Shown one piece after another: positions 52,250 to 63,721 of a stretch of 64,000 nucleotides of DNA. Numbering within the stretch: the first letter of the stretch is position 1; every line of letters begins with the position of its first letter. Location of the stretch: NCBI GenBank assembly GCA_014529385.2, contig CM043962.1, positions 92,578,180-92,642,179 of the forward strand, in the 5' to 3' direction. The translations under genes were made by a program, and so were the position numbers. Under the pieces are notes generated by a model. That model had not been told where the DNA came from. It saw nothing but the letters and a program-made list of their open reading frames with translations, and made no database searches. This DNA is from Adiantum capillus-veneris. Lineage: Eukaryota > Streptophyta > Polypodiopsida > Polypodiales > Pteridaceae.

Positions 52250-52539
52250 GCAAATGAAGAAGAAGAAGATGGAGATGGAGCAAGAGCACTCTTCAATTGC
52301 ACAAATGAGAGAATGAGTGAATTTTAAGTTTAGTTGACTTTTATATGAGCTCGCCCCATTCACACTTGGACGCCCATGCTTAGCCAACTAATCCCTTGAA
52401 CGTTCCAGTTAGAGTGAGCCTCTCATCGGCGATCACTCTTACCCTTTTCCTATTGGACCGACAAGCCCGGTACCTGACTCTACCAAATAAATAATACAAC
52501 GTCTGTCGTAGGGGATAGGAATGTAAGTGAGGGTTAAGA
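51960..52539 (-). repeat. 3' LTR of the nested Ty3-like element
   Basis: 580 bp. Starts TCTTAACCCTC on the minus strand (canonical TG mutated to TC; the other LTR has TGTTAACC) and ends TACGCGCACA. Roughly 6% different from the other LTR in the 235 bp I compared. Includes a (CA)n run at 52213-52249. Confidence 0.85.
52213..52249. repeat. (CA)n microsatellite in LTR
   Basis: About 36 bp of CA; the partner LTR has only a few CA units at the same place. Confidence 0.85.
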
Positions 52540-52540
52540 T

Positions 52541-52550
52541 GCCCCCCTTT
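52541..52550 (-). other. polypurine tract
   Basis: On the minus strand AAAGGGGGGC lies one base before the 3' LTR. Confidence 0.7.
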
Positions 52551-53989
52551 GTGATGTAGATTCCGTCCTTGGAAGCTATTGAGTTGAAGCTCGTTCGTTA
52601 AGGTGGAAGAGCATGTCCTTAGCCTTCTTTAGTCACTGCAAAATCAAACAACATTGGCACAGTAATTGCATTCTCATATACAATTAAAAAGCATATGCAG
52701 TTTTAGGCAGACAAATTGATTGGTAGCATAATTCTAAACCATTTGTCAGCAATAAACATTAAATCGCAATATAATCAAACGCATAAACAATTGTTAAGGT
52801 AAAAAATTAAACAAGTCATGGTCGTTAATTTAACGATCGAAAGGCACTAAAGATCAACTATTAATACCATGGGCAAGCTTCTCAATTTTCTCTGGTAAAT
52901 TAAGTTGTTTAATCACGATAGCCAAGTATTTCATGTCTAAGGGCTGACTAGAGGCTATACCTAGAAGACCTTGTAGTTAAGCTACGATAAAAGGAATTGC
53001 TCATGAAATCATCACCTGACTTATTTCCTTTTCTTTGACCCCCCAAAGTCTTTTCACAGTGATTCAATTTTAGTGTGTATGCTTATTTTGTATGCCTTGG
53101 GTTTTATGCTTTTCAAGGAAAAACGCCTACACTGGGAACCTCTAGGGCTCTAGTACCATAGGCTATACATGTGAGTAGAGTACCAAATCAAGCTGAGGTT
53201 TCTCTTCCAGCTTAAGATTTTACATTGTGGCTTGTTTGTTCGTTTTCAGCATTTTAATTTTGTAACTTTGGGGGTTCATATATCATTGTTACCCTCCCCA
53301 GGCTCATCACACTAGTAAACTCCCTTTATAATACTTAAGCTAAAGGTCAAGAGGGACTAAGCCCACTAGAAAGCCCTAGTACATTTCACACAAAGCTGCC
53401 TAAATTGGATTAAGAACCTAAGTAACCATTAATTATTAGGAAGGCATTCCCCGTAGTATTAAGAGAAGATCTTTAACACCTAGCTTGGTCAAACTAGCTT
53501 AGTCGGACTGCTTGATTTTTAAACCTAGACAAGTGATTATGACAAAAAACTACATTGAATTTAATGTTTGGTACTAAGCAAATGTGCTGAATATTATGCT
53601 ACCAATCACAATTAAAGCAGACAAACATGGATGCAAAAAGATAAGGGGCAATGCTAATGGACAAGAAACACCTGTTTGTGTTGATGGTCGCGCTTGATTT
53701 GAAGTCTGAACGAGAGAAATACTCCATGAAGGTCCAAATCCTAACCACAAAAACACATTTTTGTACACACTATGAAACACAAAGAATACCTCTAGGAGGC
53801 ACATCAGTGGGAAAAACGAACTTTGCTAATCACTAAACTCTAAAATAGAAACACTCCTATTGTACTAATCCTACCTACCCTCCATCACTCAAGTGATGAG
53901 GATCAAAGGTGTTTGATGACATAGGTTCCTGTTTTATTGTACTGGATGTGAATATGTAGGTTTGGGTCAATGTTTTGACTTTTATTGTG
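52551..53989 (-). other. non-coding 3' region of the nested Ty3-like element
   Basis: AT-rich with many short frames and no domain. This is where pol would be expected in a complete element; nothing resembling RT or integrase is present. Confidence 0.55.
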
Positions 53990-55050
53990 CACACTCGTTT
54001 GCTAATTGCTCTTGCTCTTTATTTTTTTTCTTTTTTGTGAGTATAAGGCTTTATATATACATTCCCTAAGATTGGAGATTGAGAGGTCAGGGAGGAAGGT
54101 TGAGAGGGAAGCAAGTGAATGATGGATGTTAGCAAACACTCTCCCCTTCCTTGGGTAGATCATACCGTTTGAAATGTGCTCGTCACCCTTTAAAATCAAT
54201 TGTTCCAGTTGGTAATAGGTAAGGATTTTTGCCAGTAGTTTTCTATTACCTTAGGTGCCTTGTCGAGTTGCAAGGGTGGTAAGGTACCCTCCCAGGATCG
54301 AACTTGAAGTGGTTCATCAGGTGATTCTTGAACACTGGGAGGTGTGGATTCTTTTATAGCTTTATGGAGGTCCACTATTGTAGGTGGAGGCTGTGGAGAA
54401 GCTTTTACCTCTATGGATGCATTACATGAGGAGCTAGAAGCTTCATTTGACTTCCCTGTTCTTGAGCTAGGTCGAACAAATCATTCTTTCTTTGGTACCC
54501 AAACTAGGTCTAGAGTTGGTGTGTAGCATTCTGTGATTTTTTTCTTTTCGCGATTGTTGATTCGTTTTGGAGCTACATTGGGCTTACATGGGTCAGGTGA
54601 CAAGTAAGAACACAATCTATGTTTTGGCACCCAGATTTGATCATTTCCTTGATAGTAACCTTGGGCTTCCAATAGTTTTTTAGGAATCCAACGCAACGTT
54701 TCTTTATATTTCTTGGGGCGAATGGGATGTTTCTTACGAGGCTTCTGTTTTTTAGCACTAGCTATGGTCGCTAAAGAAGATTTAGGGACCCACTTCTATG
54801 TTTTCTTCGTTATATTAGGATGAGTCTTGTCAGAAGCTATATTCATTGCTTGTAGCATATTTAAGGGTACGAGCATTTCATCCCCCCTAGGTGTTACCCA
54901 GGTCATCCCCCTGTTTCCCCAAGTGTCTACGGTTGCTGTTGGGTGGACCCAATCCACATTCTCCGACTCATTCATTCCAGGTAGTACGTCCATATAAGAA
55001 GAATCTTCCCCAACATCAGTGTCCACTTTACACGTGTAACAATACTGCAA
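53990..55050 (-). pseudogene. ORF zone with four W(V/I)PK repeats, unknown function
   Basis: On the minus strand the part 54792-54481 is open for about 100 codons and carries KWVPKSS, RWIPKKLLEA, IWVPKHRLCS and VWVPKKE, separated by basic stretches (KKQKPRKKHPIRPKKYKE). Upstream (55050-54796) is an acidic piece with TDVGEDSSYMDVLPGMNE, downstream a Ser/Pro-rich and then a basic piece. It is not pol. It may be a DNA/RNA-binding accessory protein of this element. Stops separate the pieces. Confidence 0.5.
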
Positions 55051-55186
55051 TGGGGCCGAGTGAACTGTGGTGTCAAATCTATGATCAATTATAAACCTGT
55101 TTCATAGAGGATGTGCTCGACCAATTACAAGATCCACTCTAATGACAGAATCTTGGAACTACAAGTAGACATGGTTTTTAGACCAG

Positions 55187-55399
55187 TCATGCACCATTTT
55201 TGCTTCCCTCATGAAAGAACGTCCTAAGATCATCTTCGATGCCATAGTGTTTGGAGAAATCCATAACAATGAAGGTAATACTTCTTTTATGTCCAAAGAC
55301 CTTGATCTTGAGATCTTCTAGTATCCCAATAGGCTTAACAATAGACCCATTGGCCATCTTCACTACTATGGTTGTGGTCACAAGGTGAGGTCTTCCCAT
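55187..55399 (-). pseudogene. Ty3-like protease C-terminal part
   Basis: Continues after the stop at 55409: RPHLVTTTIVVKMANGSIVK, PIGILEDLKIKVFGHKRSIT, FIVMDFSKHYGIED. The pattern VxxANG...GxLxxLxIxVxGxxxxxxFxVxD is that of retroviral-type aspartic proteases. The frame ends at a stop at 55187. Confidence 0.65.
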
Positions 55400-55408
55400 A
55401 GTTTCCCA

Positions 55409-58400
55409 TCAATTTCTAGTCACAATGCTAACCCCAGCGCCACCATCAAGGATTCCCTTCACAGTTAATCCCTTAGTAGTGATTGGTATGGTCGCATTGG
55501 ATTCATCACCGTCAAAGCATTGTTCCAACTTGTAAACAAGTATTTCTATAACAAGGTTCTCATCTAGGTTGGGCTGTGGATCTAAGTGTTCCTCCTCTAT
55601 AGGCATCTCCCCAGCTCCATCCATCTGTGCAAATTGTGGTAGCCCAAACTTCAGTTCTCCATTGAGGAAGGCTCGAAGAGCTAAGACTAGCTCATGGTCT
55701 TTATATAGTTTGGACATGATGGTGGTTCTAACTTCTGAAGACATAAAATCCATCAATTTGGCAATGTTTAACGACACCTTTTGGACTTCGGTCCCTTGAC
55801 GTGGGGAAGATGGGAACTCCATTTGTTCGATAGGATCAGGTAGTCCCTCTGTAAACATTCTTTCCATCAAGAAGTGAGTACGCCCACTTTCCCATGACTT
55901 TAAGTCACTTTCTTCTTGGATGACACTAGGTATGGCTAAGGGTCTATGGACTTGTTGAGGTTGTTGTTGCGTAGGGAACACTGTGTCTGTAATCTGGATT
56001 TGCCTAGGTGCTGGCTCTAGATCCCTTTGGGTATCTTCTACCAAAATCCTTAATTGTTTGACTCGCTCAATCTCCTCTGTAGGGTTTGGATAAGTTCCTA
56101 TCTTCTTCTTGGATCCTGGCCATTGTGGCTCATGAAGATCTTCCTTGTTGGTTTCTATCTTAGTGGTCGTTTTCGTCTCCATAGTTTCACCTGAATCAGA
56201 ATCCTCTTCAGCGTCATTCATATACACGGGGTCGTCACCAGTCCCTATGTTGGTCTTTGAACTGGGGTCTGACTTCGCTGCTTTTTGCGATCTCTTCCTT
56301 CGTGTTTTCTTCTTTTTCTGAGATTGGGCAATTGATGTTGTGTCTCTTTCCTCAAGAATAAAATTTTGTTTTTTGGAGCATTGAACGTGTGAGTACATTT
56401 ACTGGTACCACATGCATACTTTGTGATGGCTCCTCGGTAACTTCAATCAAGTTTAATGGCGTGATCTTTGGTCCATTTGGATTTTTGGACATTGGGCAAT
56501 CAAATGATCTATGCCACATCGATTACACATGAGTATCAGCATTGTAGACGTGCTCGCTTGATTGGTTTGCATTAGTGTGGCGTTCTTTTGTAGCCTAATA
56601 GGACACTCGGCTACACGATGAGGACCTCCACACTCATAGCATGAAGAGGTGGTCTCTTAGTAGTGTAATTGATATTTTGGCCTCTTGCCGCAAGAGCAGC
56701 TACTTGATATACATGTTTGACTTGTCCCCAATAGTCCTCCATGTAGTATTGTGGACTTTCTTCAAGCACATCCATCCCATAGGCAATATTAGGATCTATA
56801 TCTCCCTCACAGCCTTCCAAAAAAGCAATAGATGACTCACAACCCATTTGATTCACAGAAGTGATTCTCGGATGTGGTGGTTGCGGTCCTAGCACTGGAG
56901 GTGGTAAGGGTGTTGTTTGAACAACATTTTGGGCCCTAGGGACCATGTGTTGTGTTGTTTGTTCAAGAGGTGGGGCCGGCATCAATGCAAGCACTTGAGG
57001 TGTGTCTGTCCATGCTAAGGTTGGTCTATTGGCCATCGCGCGCTTAAATACTATGCAATCCTTAGCTTGATGACCATACCTCCCACAGGCATTACAATTT
57101 CCATTGAATTTACTCTTAAAGTAGGGCATTCACTGGTACTATGCGGTCCATAGCATACTGAGCACCATTGTTGCTCCCTTCTTGGATACGTATGATTGTT
57201 TTGCGGAGCATGATTGTCTCTAAGACTCTATTGAATAGGCTTGGTGAGATTTGCTAAAGTCATCTCAGATATCTTTGGCTCCTTAGCAATAGGTTTTAGG
57301 GTCATTGGCTGATGCCCTGATGCTTGCGAGCTAATAGATTTAGGCTCAACATACACTCTTTCTCCTTGAATCATTAAATTATCTACCAATTGGATCGCAT
57401 TGGTGGTGATTGCTTCCCAAGTGGTGATACCTCTAATGACTAGGCCATTGTAGATATCCTCATGTCGTAACCCCCTAATGAATATATCAAGCAATTGGTT
57501 ATTTTTGAAGTGCTCATTTGGATTACAACGAGAATTCAAATGCTTCAAGCGACTAATAAAGTCTCTTACCAACTCTCCTTCCTCTCGTTGGGCTTTCTGG
57601 AGCTGAGAGGCTACACCCCAAAGTACTCCCTCTCGTATGTATTCTTTCAAGAACAGTCTCCTAAGAGTAGGTTAAATCGTTTTTTCTTCCACCCTTAGGG
57701 TTCTATACCAATCCCTAGCCTTTCCACTTAAGGTTAGTCTTAAAGCATTGCTCTTATGCAGGTCATTGTGTTCTCCTAGAGAATCGCATATTCGTTCAAA
57801 CACTTCGATATGCTTTCTCACATCCCCGTCTCCACTAAATTTTTGTGTGAGCTTGGCTATTTGTACTACCTTACTTCTAGGCTCTCTATCAGGCTATTAC
57901 GCATATTCTCAACAATAGATCGACCGATAGCTTGAGCAAATGTTGCCAAGTCACCTAAGTGAGCCGGCATCGTGGGTGAAAGCGCTCTAGAGACTACATG
58001 TGGAGTAGGTATTGGCATTGAGCTTGGCGCATAGGGAGCACTTGGGTTCCACGTTGGGTACGATCTTGTGCCATGTGGTGGCCTAAAGTTCATATGTGTA
58101 GCCCTAGGCATAGCAGACGTCGTATGTGACATGCTAATGCTAGCTGATATAGTCCCATGGAAATAAGAACTTGGGTGTTGTGGTTGTGGAGCATAGGTAG
58201 TTGAAACAATGGGAGGGATAGGAACTACATGAGTGCGATGACCCATAGGTGCATACGATTGGTACACACGATTGGTACACACTTGTAGGTACTGTTGCAG
58301 GCATTGAGCTACCATGTAGTGGTGCTTTACTAACAAATGAGGTCCATGGCATGTTTCTCGACATGCCCATCATTGGGGCAAGCATGGTAGCCGTTGTGTC

Positions 58401-59562
58401 ATCAAGGGAAAGATGAGCTAGACTAAAGGTAAAGCTATCACTTGTGGGCTCAGATTGCACTGAGACCCCTGGAGAAACAACATATGGAGGATCCATCGGA
58501 CTTACCGAGGGAGTCTCCATTTGCGATAAGGTCGGTTGTTTAGCCTTTCCTGTATCCAAGAATCTCATGAGACCCGTTGAAGGTATGTTGATCCCCTTGT
58601 TCTGTCTCTCTAACTCAATGACCCTATGGATGACCTCACAAACTCTTTATTGCTGATCCTCCACACTAGTAGCACCCATTGTGGATCCCCTTGTTCTGTC
58701 TCTCTAACTCAATGACCCTATGGATGACCTCACAAACTCTTTATTGTTGATCCTCCACACTAGTAACCAACCCACGTGATAGGTGTGACCTGTGTATAGG
58801 TCGGTTAGAGTTTTCGTTGTAGTTCGTACTCCCAGTTCTCATTTAAGAACGCTCCATCTAGGATTGAGGTGCTAGGGGTGTCCTTTGAGCTAGATGCAAT
58901 GTTGCTTTCTAGGGGTTGGCCATTAGCGGTTGCTATGTCAGGAGCACTCGATTGCTCTCCTAGCAAGGATATTGACATAGGGGCTTCCGCTCTTAACTCT
59001 TTTCGTTGCTCTGCCTTGCGTAAACTCTCGACTTCCTTTTCCCTTGCTGCAATGATATATCGCTCAACCTCTTGCACTTCGGCAAGGCTTCTACCATCGG
59101 GTAATATGACCTCGGAGGGAATTAGCTCTGAAGAGTCAGGAGGTGCAATGAATGAAGTATTCACGTGCACATTCTCTAAGGGCATAGGGTCTACATTGGT
59201 CATGAATGGAGAATTTACTTCCCCACCCCCCTCATTCACATCATTAGCTCCATGTTTAGAGCGAGTGGCGGCTCTATTAAAGGTTTCCTTCAAGCGGCTA
59301 AGCACGCTCGGCCCGGACCGCGGGCCCATGACATGCATGTCTTGGCTTGAGCTATCAGGATTAGACATTAGGAAACCCTCCATGACGTCGTAGTCAGAGG
59401 AAGAGTCACTAGCCGCTATGTTCGGGTTTTGGTTTGTACTACCTTGGGTCCCCACCGAGGGCCCGAAACCTAAGGTAGGTGGATGATGAGAACTCGCGTA
59501 AATCGAAATTCTCTCTAGTTTCTCCGTCTCTAGCACATGACCAGAGCGCATATGCATGTGCC
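55409..59562 (-). pseudogene. very long Ty3-like gag (about 1,380 codons) ending in protease active site
   Basis: A few frameshifts/stops divide it into pieces 59562-58805, 58568-57866, 57650-57228, 57129-56611 and 56398-55409. In order: a long N-terminal region (SLRKAEQRKELRAEA), Pro/Tyr-rich linker (SVSPMDPPYVVSPGVSVQSE), capsid (EGELVRDFISRLKHLNS), zinc knuckle CNACGRYGHQAKDC near 57090-57050 (intact CX2CX4HX4C), a second Pro-rich linker, an acidic region, and the protease start ILDGGAGVSIVTRN (55412-55450) with D-G-G for D-S-G. Much longer than usual Ty3 gags. The plus-strand copy at 22548-26565 is its relative. Confidence 0.75.
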
Positions 59563-59743
59563 TTTGGCACCCTACAAGCGTCGGCGAATAACCTCGAAGG
59601 TTAACTGCTTACTTTTTTAGGCGTCCGTTTTCACTCGTTTTTTTAATGTTTTTTAATGATCGCTTTTTTTATTAAAGTGTGTGATAGCTCAAAATGAGCG
59701 TATCACTCAGAGGGTCGCGGTGTGCTTTATAGCACAACGTTCG
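59563..59743 (-). other. leader remnant of the nested Ty3-like element
   Basis: GACCCTCTGAGTGATACGCT and TTTTGAGCTATCACAC match the plus-strand relative near 22410-22460. The primer-binding site and first ~700 bp of leader seen there (21692-22400) are missing here. Confidence 0.6.
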
Positions 59744-60315
59744 GTGCGCGTATGTTGCATGTGTCAATGCAAGGAACTTGCCGATACACTATGTGCGAGC
59801 CACAAATGGCTCCAAGCACACAACAAGCCTTAACTAGTAAGATCAAAGATGGCGATGTGTGTCACTCACCGCTCTACGCTTGCTATCGTGGAGGATTTCT
59901 CGCCGCGAAGAAGAGGGAGACGCCGCTACGGCGCGCTCAACCGCCTCGCCGTCGTCGTGCCACCGCAATGCTCGATCGCACACACACTCTCTCTCTCTCT
60001 CTCTCATGCATACACACACATACAAGGAGATGAAGAAGAAGAAGATGGAGATGGAGCAAGAGCACTCTTCAATTGCACAAATGAGAGAATGAATGAATTT
60101 TAAGTTTAGTTGTCTTTTATATGAGCTCGCCCCATTGACACTTGGGCACCCATGCTTGGCCGACTAATCCCTTGAATGTTCCAGTTAGAGTGCGCCTCTC
60201 ATCGGCAATCACTCTTACCCTTTTCCTATTGGACCGACAAGCCCGGTACTTGACTCTACCAAATAAATAATACAGCATCCGTCGTAGGTGATAAGAATGT
60301 GTGTGAGGGTTAACA
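59744..60315 (-). repeat. 5' LTR of the nested Ty3-like element
   Basis: 572 bp; minus strand TGTTAACCCTCACAC to ATACGCGCACC. TATA-like ATATAAAAGAC at 60112-60122. Confidence 0.88.
60112..60122 (-). promoter_or_regulatory. LTR TATA box
   Basis: ATATAAAAGAC on the minus strand, also present in the partner LTR (ATATAAAAGTC near 52337-52347). About 200 bp into the LTR. Confidence 0.6.
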
Positions 60316-60320
60316 CTTTG

Positions 60321-61190
60321 TGATCCATTCGTATGATGAATGGAGCCCCCAAGAGATAGTGCTTCCATGTGTCTAGGACATGTAGGATAGCTCATCGGCA
60401 TTGAGCCTTTGGCTCTCATATGCTATGGCATGCCCTTCTTGAAGCAAAACTGCTCCAAGGCAATCACCACAAGCATCAGATTGGGCCTCAAATGGCTTTG
60501 AGAGACCCGGAAGCATAAGGACTGGTTGAGAGGTAAGCTTCTCTTTGAGCTTGTCAAAAGTATTTTGCTCCTTAGCAGTCCATGAATACTTAGCATTCTT
60601 CTTTGTTAAGTCATGTAATGGTCTTGCTATTTGAGAAAATTTTGCTATAAAGCGTCTATAGTAAGCACACATACCAATAAAGCTTCTTAGCTCATGTAGA
60701 TTCCTTGGATTAGACCATGCTTTTATTTCCTCCAACTTTGATGGATCCACACGGATACCATCGTGGGAGATAATGTGACCTAAATATCGAATCTCTTGTA
60801 GATAAAAAACACTTTTCTTTTGATTAATGAAAAGCTTATTCTCTCTCACAACTTGAAGATTACTTGGAGGTGTCACTTGTACTCCTCTAGAGAATTTGAG
60901 TGGCCTGAAGATTTTGTCCATCATGAGTTTGAATGTGTATGGAGCATTTGCCAGGCCAAAACTTGTAACTTATCAAATAGATCTTCTACCCGCGGCACGA
61001 GAAATATTTATTTTATAGTTATCCTATTTAGTGCTCTATAGTCGACACACATGTGATATGTGCCATCTTTCTTTTGCACTAAAAGTATTGGTGACCAGAA
61101 TGAAGAGGAGCTAGGCCTCACCGTCCCTTTTTCCACCAATTCATGCACTTGCCTCATGATCTCCTCTTGTTGAGCTTGTGAAACTCAATA
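60321..61190 (-). pseudogene. Ty3 RT and RNase H N-terminal part
   Basis: Minus-strand text: QVHELVEKGTVRPSSSSFW, PILLVQKKDGTYHMCVDYRA, LNRITIK then a stop; deletion; FGLANAPYTFKLMMDKIF; deletion of the YVDD catalytic box; NKLFINQKKSVFYLQEIRYL, GHIISHDGIRVDPSKLEEIK, LRSFIGMCAYYRRFIAKFSQ, FEAQSDACGDCLGAVLLQEG, HAIAYESQRLN, and HYLLGAPFIIRMDHK at the junction with the nested element. Inactive because the catalytic motif is missing. Confidence 0.88.
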
Positions 61191-61800
61191 AGGAGGTTTA
61201 TTAGGCAGTGAGCTTCCTAGTAGAAGCTCTATTGCATGGTCATCATCCCCTTGTTTTGGAGATAGCTCACTAGGGATGTCATCAATGAAAACATCTTGGA
61301 ATCCATTTAGGAAATTAGACAACTCTAATTCCTCTTGATTCTCTTTATTGCTACTCGTGAAAACATTAAAATCATTTACATATTCTCTAACAAAATTCAT
61401 ATACGCAAAAATAGAGCTTTTCATTGACTTATCAAAAGCAAGCGTATTTACCAGCGATATGGTGTTTTCCAACTCATTAGCATCTATGTACACGCTCTTT
61501 TCTTTGTAGGTGAAATAGATTCTCCTTTCATGGAACTTCATGTTGGCAGCCATGCGGTTAAACCATGGTGCCCCTAGGATAACATCCTCATGTTGGAGAG
61601 GAGAGATCAAAAAGTATTCTTTGTCGACATAGCTTTGTATATGAAGCCTCAACTTCCCAATCAAGGGAGCAACGAAGGATTGCTGTCCCTTGAAAGCTGT
61701 GTCAGCAGTTACAATATCTACCATCTCAAAAGCTTGAATGCCCAACTTGGTGGCCAACTCCATTGATATGAAGTTGTGAGTAGAGTCAGATCAAACAAGA
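61185..61800 (-). pseudogene. Ty3 protease and linker
   Basis: Starts SDSTHNFISMELATKLGIQA (active-site D-S-G-A reduced to DST), then QHEDVILGAPWFNRMAANMK, FHERRIYFTYKEKSVYI, a linker, and ELSPKQGDDDHAIELLLGSS, LPNKPPY leading into RT. One open frame of 192 codons from 61763. Confidence 0.85.
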
Positions 61801-61879
61801 TGAAAGCATCATGCTCCCTTACTTTTCCCCAAGCATAGGAACGAGCCTTTGCAATGAGTATCCTCCTTTGGAGCTTCAA

Positions 61880-63184
61880 CCATGGAAGCTCTAGGAGTGT
61901 CATTGTGTATATTTCTTTTGGGGCAAGAATGATAACTATGTCCTTGCTCCACACACTTAAAGCATTTATGGTCTTGACAAAATGCCACTAATTCTTTGAG
62001 AGAGAGCTTATTTTTACCTTTGTAAGCTCCTTTTCTCCTTGGCCTTTTGTTGTTGTTGCCTTGGGAAGAGTTTTGAGCATTGCTCTTCCCTTTAGCTTCA
62101 TTTCAATCCTTGTTTCCAATGGGCTTGAAATTCTTCTCGCCCCTTGTTGAAAATTGATCCTTGAAGCAACCATAGTGTGGTAGATGACATCGGTGATAGT
62201 GCTAGGCCGTTGCGAGTTGACATACTCGGCCATTCCTTCAGGTAATCCCTCACAAAACTGTTGCTTTTGTTCAGTGAAGTCTATTTTTTGAAAGAGTGTA
62301 GCTTTGAGATGTGAATCTCAAAACTTGTCTATATATTTGTGGCTAGACTCGTTGAAGAGTAGCTTCAAACTTCACCATTCGGTGAGCACTTTGTCCTCTA
62401 CATCGCTTGCAAGGAATCTCTTCATGATGGAAACTCGTAGAGTTTTCCATGTCTTTGGGGCCTCGTTGTTGCCACGAAGGCTAGCCCACCATTGACGAGT
62501 AGACTTTTGGAAGTGCATAGCCACATGGTGTAGCTTGGGGGACTTCGTGAAGCCCTTGTCTCCAAAGTCCACATCAAATTTTTGGATGAAGGCCACTTTG
62601 TCGGTGGCACCAAAGGTGTGAGAAAAGAGATACTCTTTACTCCCTCTTTGAATTTCTTGAGCTTTTGGGACCTTGGCCATAGAGGATAAGTTTTGCGATG
62701 TCCTCTTCTCTTGTATTCTCTAGGAGAATAGTTGTTGCTTTCGTTAGAATAGGAGGAAGGTGAAGAAGAAGGAGAAGAGGGTGACCTCTTTCTTGCCTTT
62801 TTCTTCCTTTGTTTTCTCTCTTCCATTTTGGAATGACCAGGAGAAGGACTATGAGTTGACCATTTTCTCTTGGGAGGAGTTGGCGACAGTCTAGACTGCC
62901 GTCTTTATGGAGCCACATCTTTAGAGAAACTTAGGGATTTGCTTCTTTCTCGTTCTTTGGATTCCTCCTCTCTTATGGGAGTCTCATCAAGAGGCCTCCT
63001 AAACTCTCTCTCTCTCTTCTTGGAGAGCAAGGGAAATCCCATAAGCCCAAAGTTGTTGGGTAACTTCGGCTTGCAAAATAGGGTTTCCCATAGCTTGATG
63101 CAACCTAGTAACAAGATAATTGATAAACATGGAGGCATCATCATTAACACCTTCATGTGAAAAATCAAAGTTATCAATGTTCAT
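61880..63184 (-). pseudogene. Ty3 gag with zinc knuckle
   Basis: Begins MNIDNFDFSHEGVNDDASMF. The capsid core reads AFIQKFDVDFGDKGFTK, MHFQKSTRQWWASLRGNNEA, PKTWKTLRVSIMKRFLASDV (62600-62400). After frameshifts AEYVNSQRPSTITDVIYHTM, and the knuckle CFKCVEQGHSYHSC (61910-61960), a perfect CX2CX4HX4C. Several frames are needed. Confidence 0.8.
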
Positions 63185-63219
63185 CCTACTCTCTCGGTTA
63201 TTGTCAGCCCTTGTCGTGC

Positions 63220-63232
63220 AGCTCTGCTGCCA
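63220..63232 (-). other. primer-binding site of the Ty3 element
   Basis: On the minus strand TGGCAGCAGAGCT, similar to TGGTATCAGAGC (10 of 12). The LTR should lie to the right from 63233. Confidence 0.45.
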
Positions 63233-63700
63233 TGGAGAGAAAAAGAGCAGAGAAATGCAAGATAAGCTTCTTTAAAGCCTACAGCTTTAGTGAGCAGTGA
63301 TCAGGGCTTGTTAACAGGTCAATCTTAATGATTAATGTATGCCAGATGCGGCTTAAAAGGGCCAATTGATGCCTTAATGATGCTAAAAAGAACTATGCTT
63401 GAAGTGAGCACATATGGGAGATTATGATCTAAAATTGCAATGCTTGAAGTTCTCTATCGGCCTGTCTTTAGGGCTCATCGATTGGAGCTACGATGAAGAA
63501 GTTATGGCAGTTTGAAGTTTAAGTCGATTGCAGATCCGTACCGGATTGGGCAACTGCAGCTAAGATGACAGAATTGAAATGAATGTATGGACCTGAAGTG
63601 CTCACTCTAAGGAGCGCGTCGGTCTTTTCAGATCAATGATCGGAGTTCCGGTCGCCAAGATATTGGCCGATGAAGATTCATCTGGGGCTGGTTCCGTACC
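63233..63700 (-). other. probable Ty3 5' LTR/flank, boundary unknown
   Basis: Next to the primer site the plus strand begins TGGAGAGAAAAAG, consistent with an LTR end CA on the minus strand. No partner LTR is visible to prove it. No gene seen. Confidence 0.35.
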
Positions 63701-63721
63701 AGTCCAGTCCGCTCGGTCGGA

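Larger units (their letters stand above)
51955..60320 (-). mobile_element. 8.36 kb Ty3-like gag-protease element lacking RT and integrase, nested
   Basis: Perfect 5 bp target duplication CAAAG (plus strand CTTTG) at 51955-51959 and 60316-60320. LTRs 51960-52539 and 59744-60315, minus orientation, polypurine tract at 52541-52550. Inside: a very long gag region (59562-55409), the start of a protease, a further ORF zone (55050-53990) with W(V/I)PK repeats, then non-coding sequence. No RT, RNase H or integrase text exists anywhere, although length would allow it. The primer site expected after the 5' LTR is missing, so part of the leader has been lost. Confidence 0.85.
50480..63232 (-). mobile_element. 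Ty3/gypsy element, minus strand, split by a nested element
   Basis: Minus-strand order: primer site 63232, gag start 63184, capsid, zinc knuckle, protease, RT, RNase H to 60321; then the nested element 51960-60315; then RNase H end 51954, integrase and tail to about 50490. All parts carry stops or deletions. The frame and sequence join across the nested element through the CAAAG duplication. Confidence 0.85.

Noticed and set aside
59859-60103. Plus-strand small ORFs in the LTR (MSLTALRLLSWRI...)
   Set aside because: They recur in the partner LTR at 52073 and are antisense to the LTR's own transcript; no domain.
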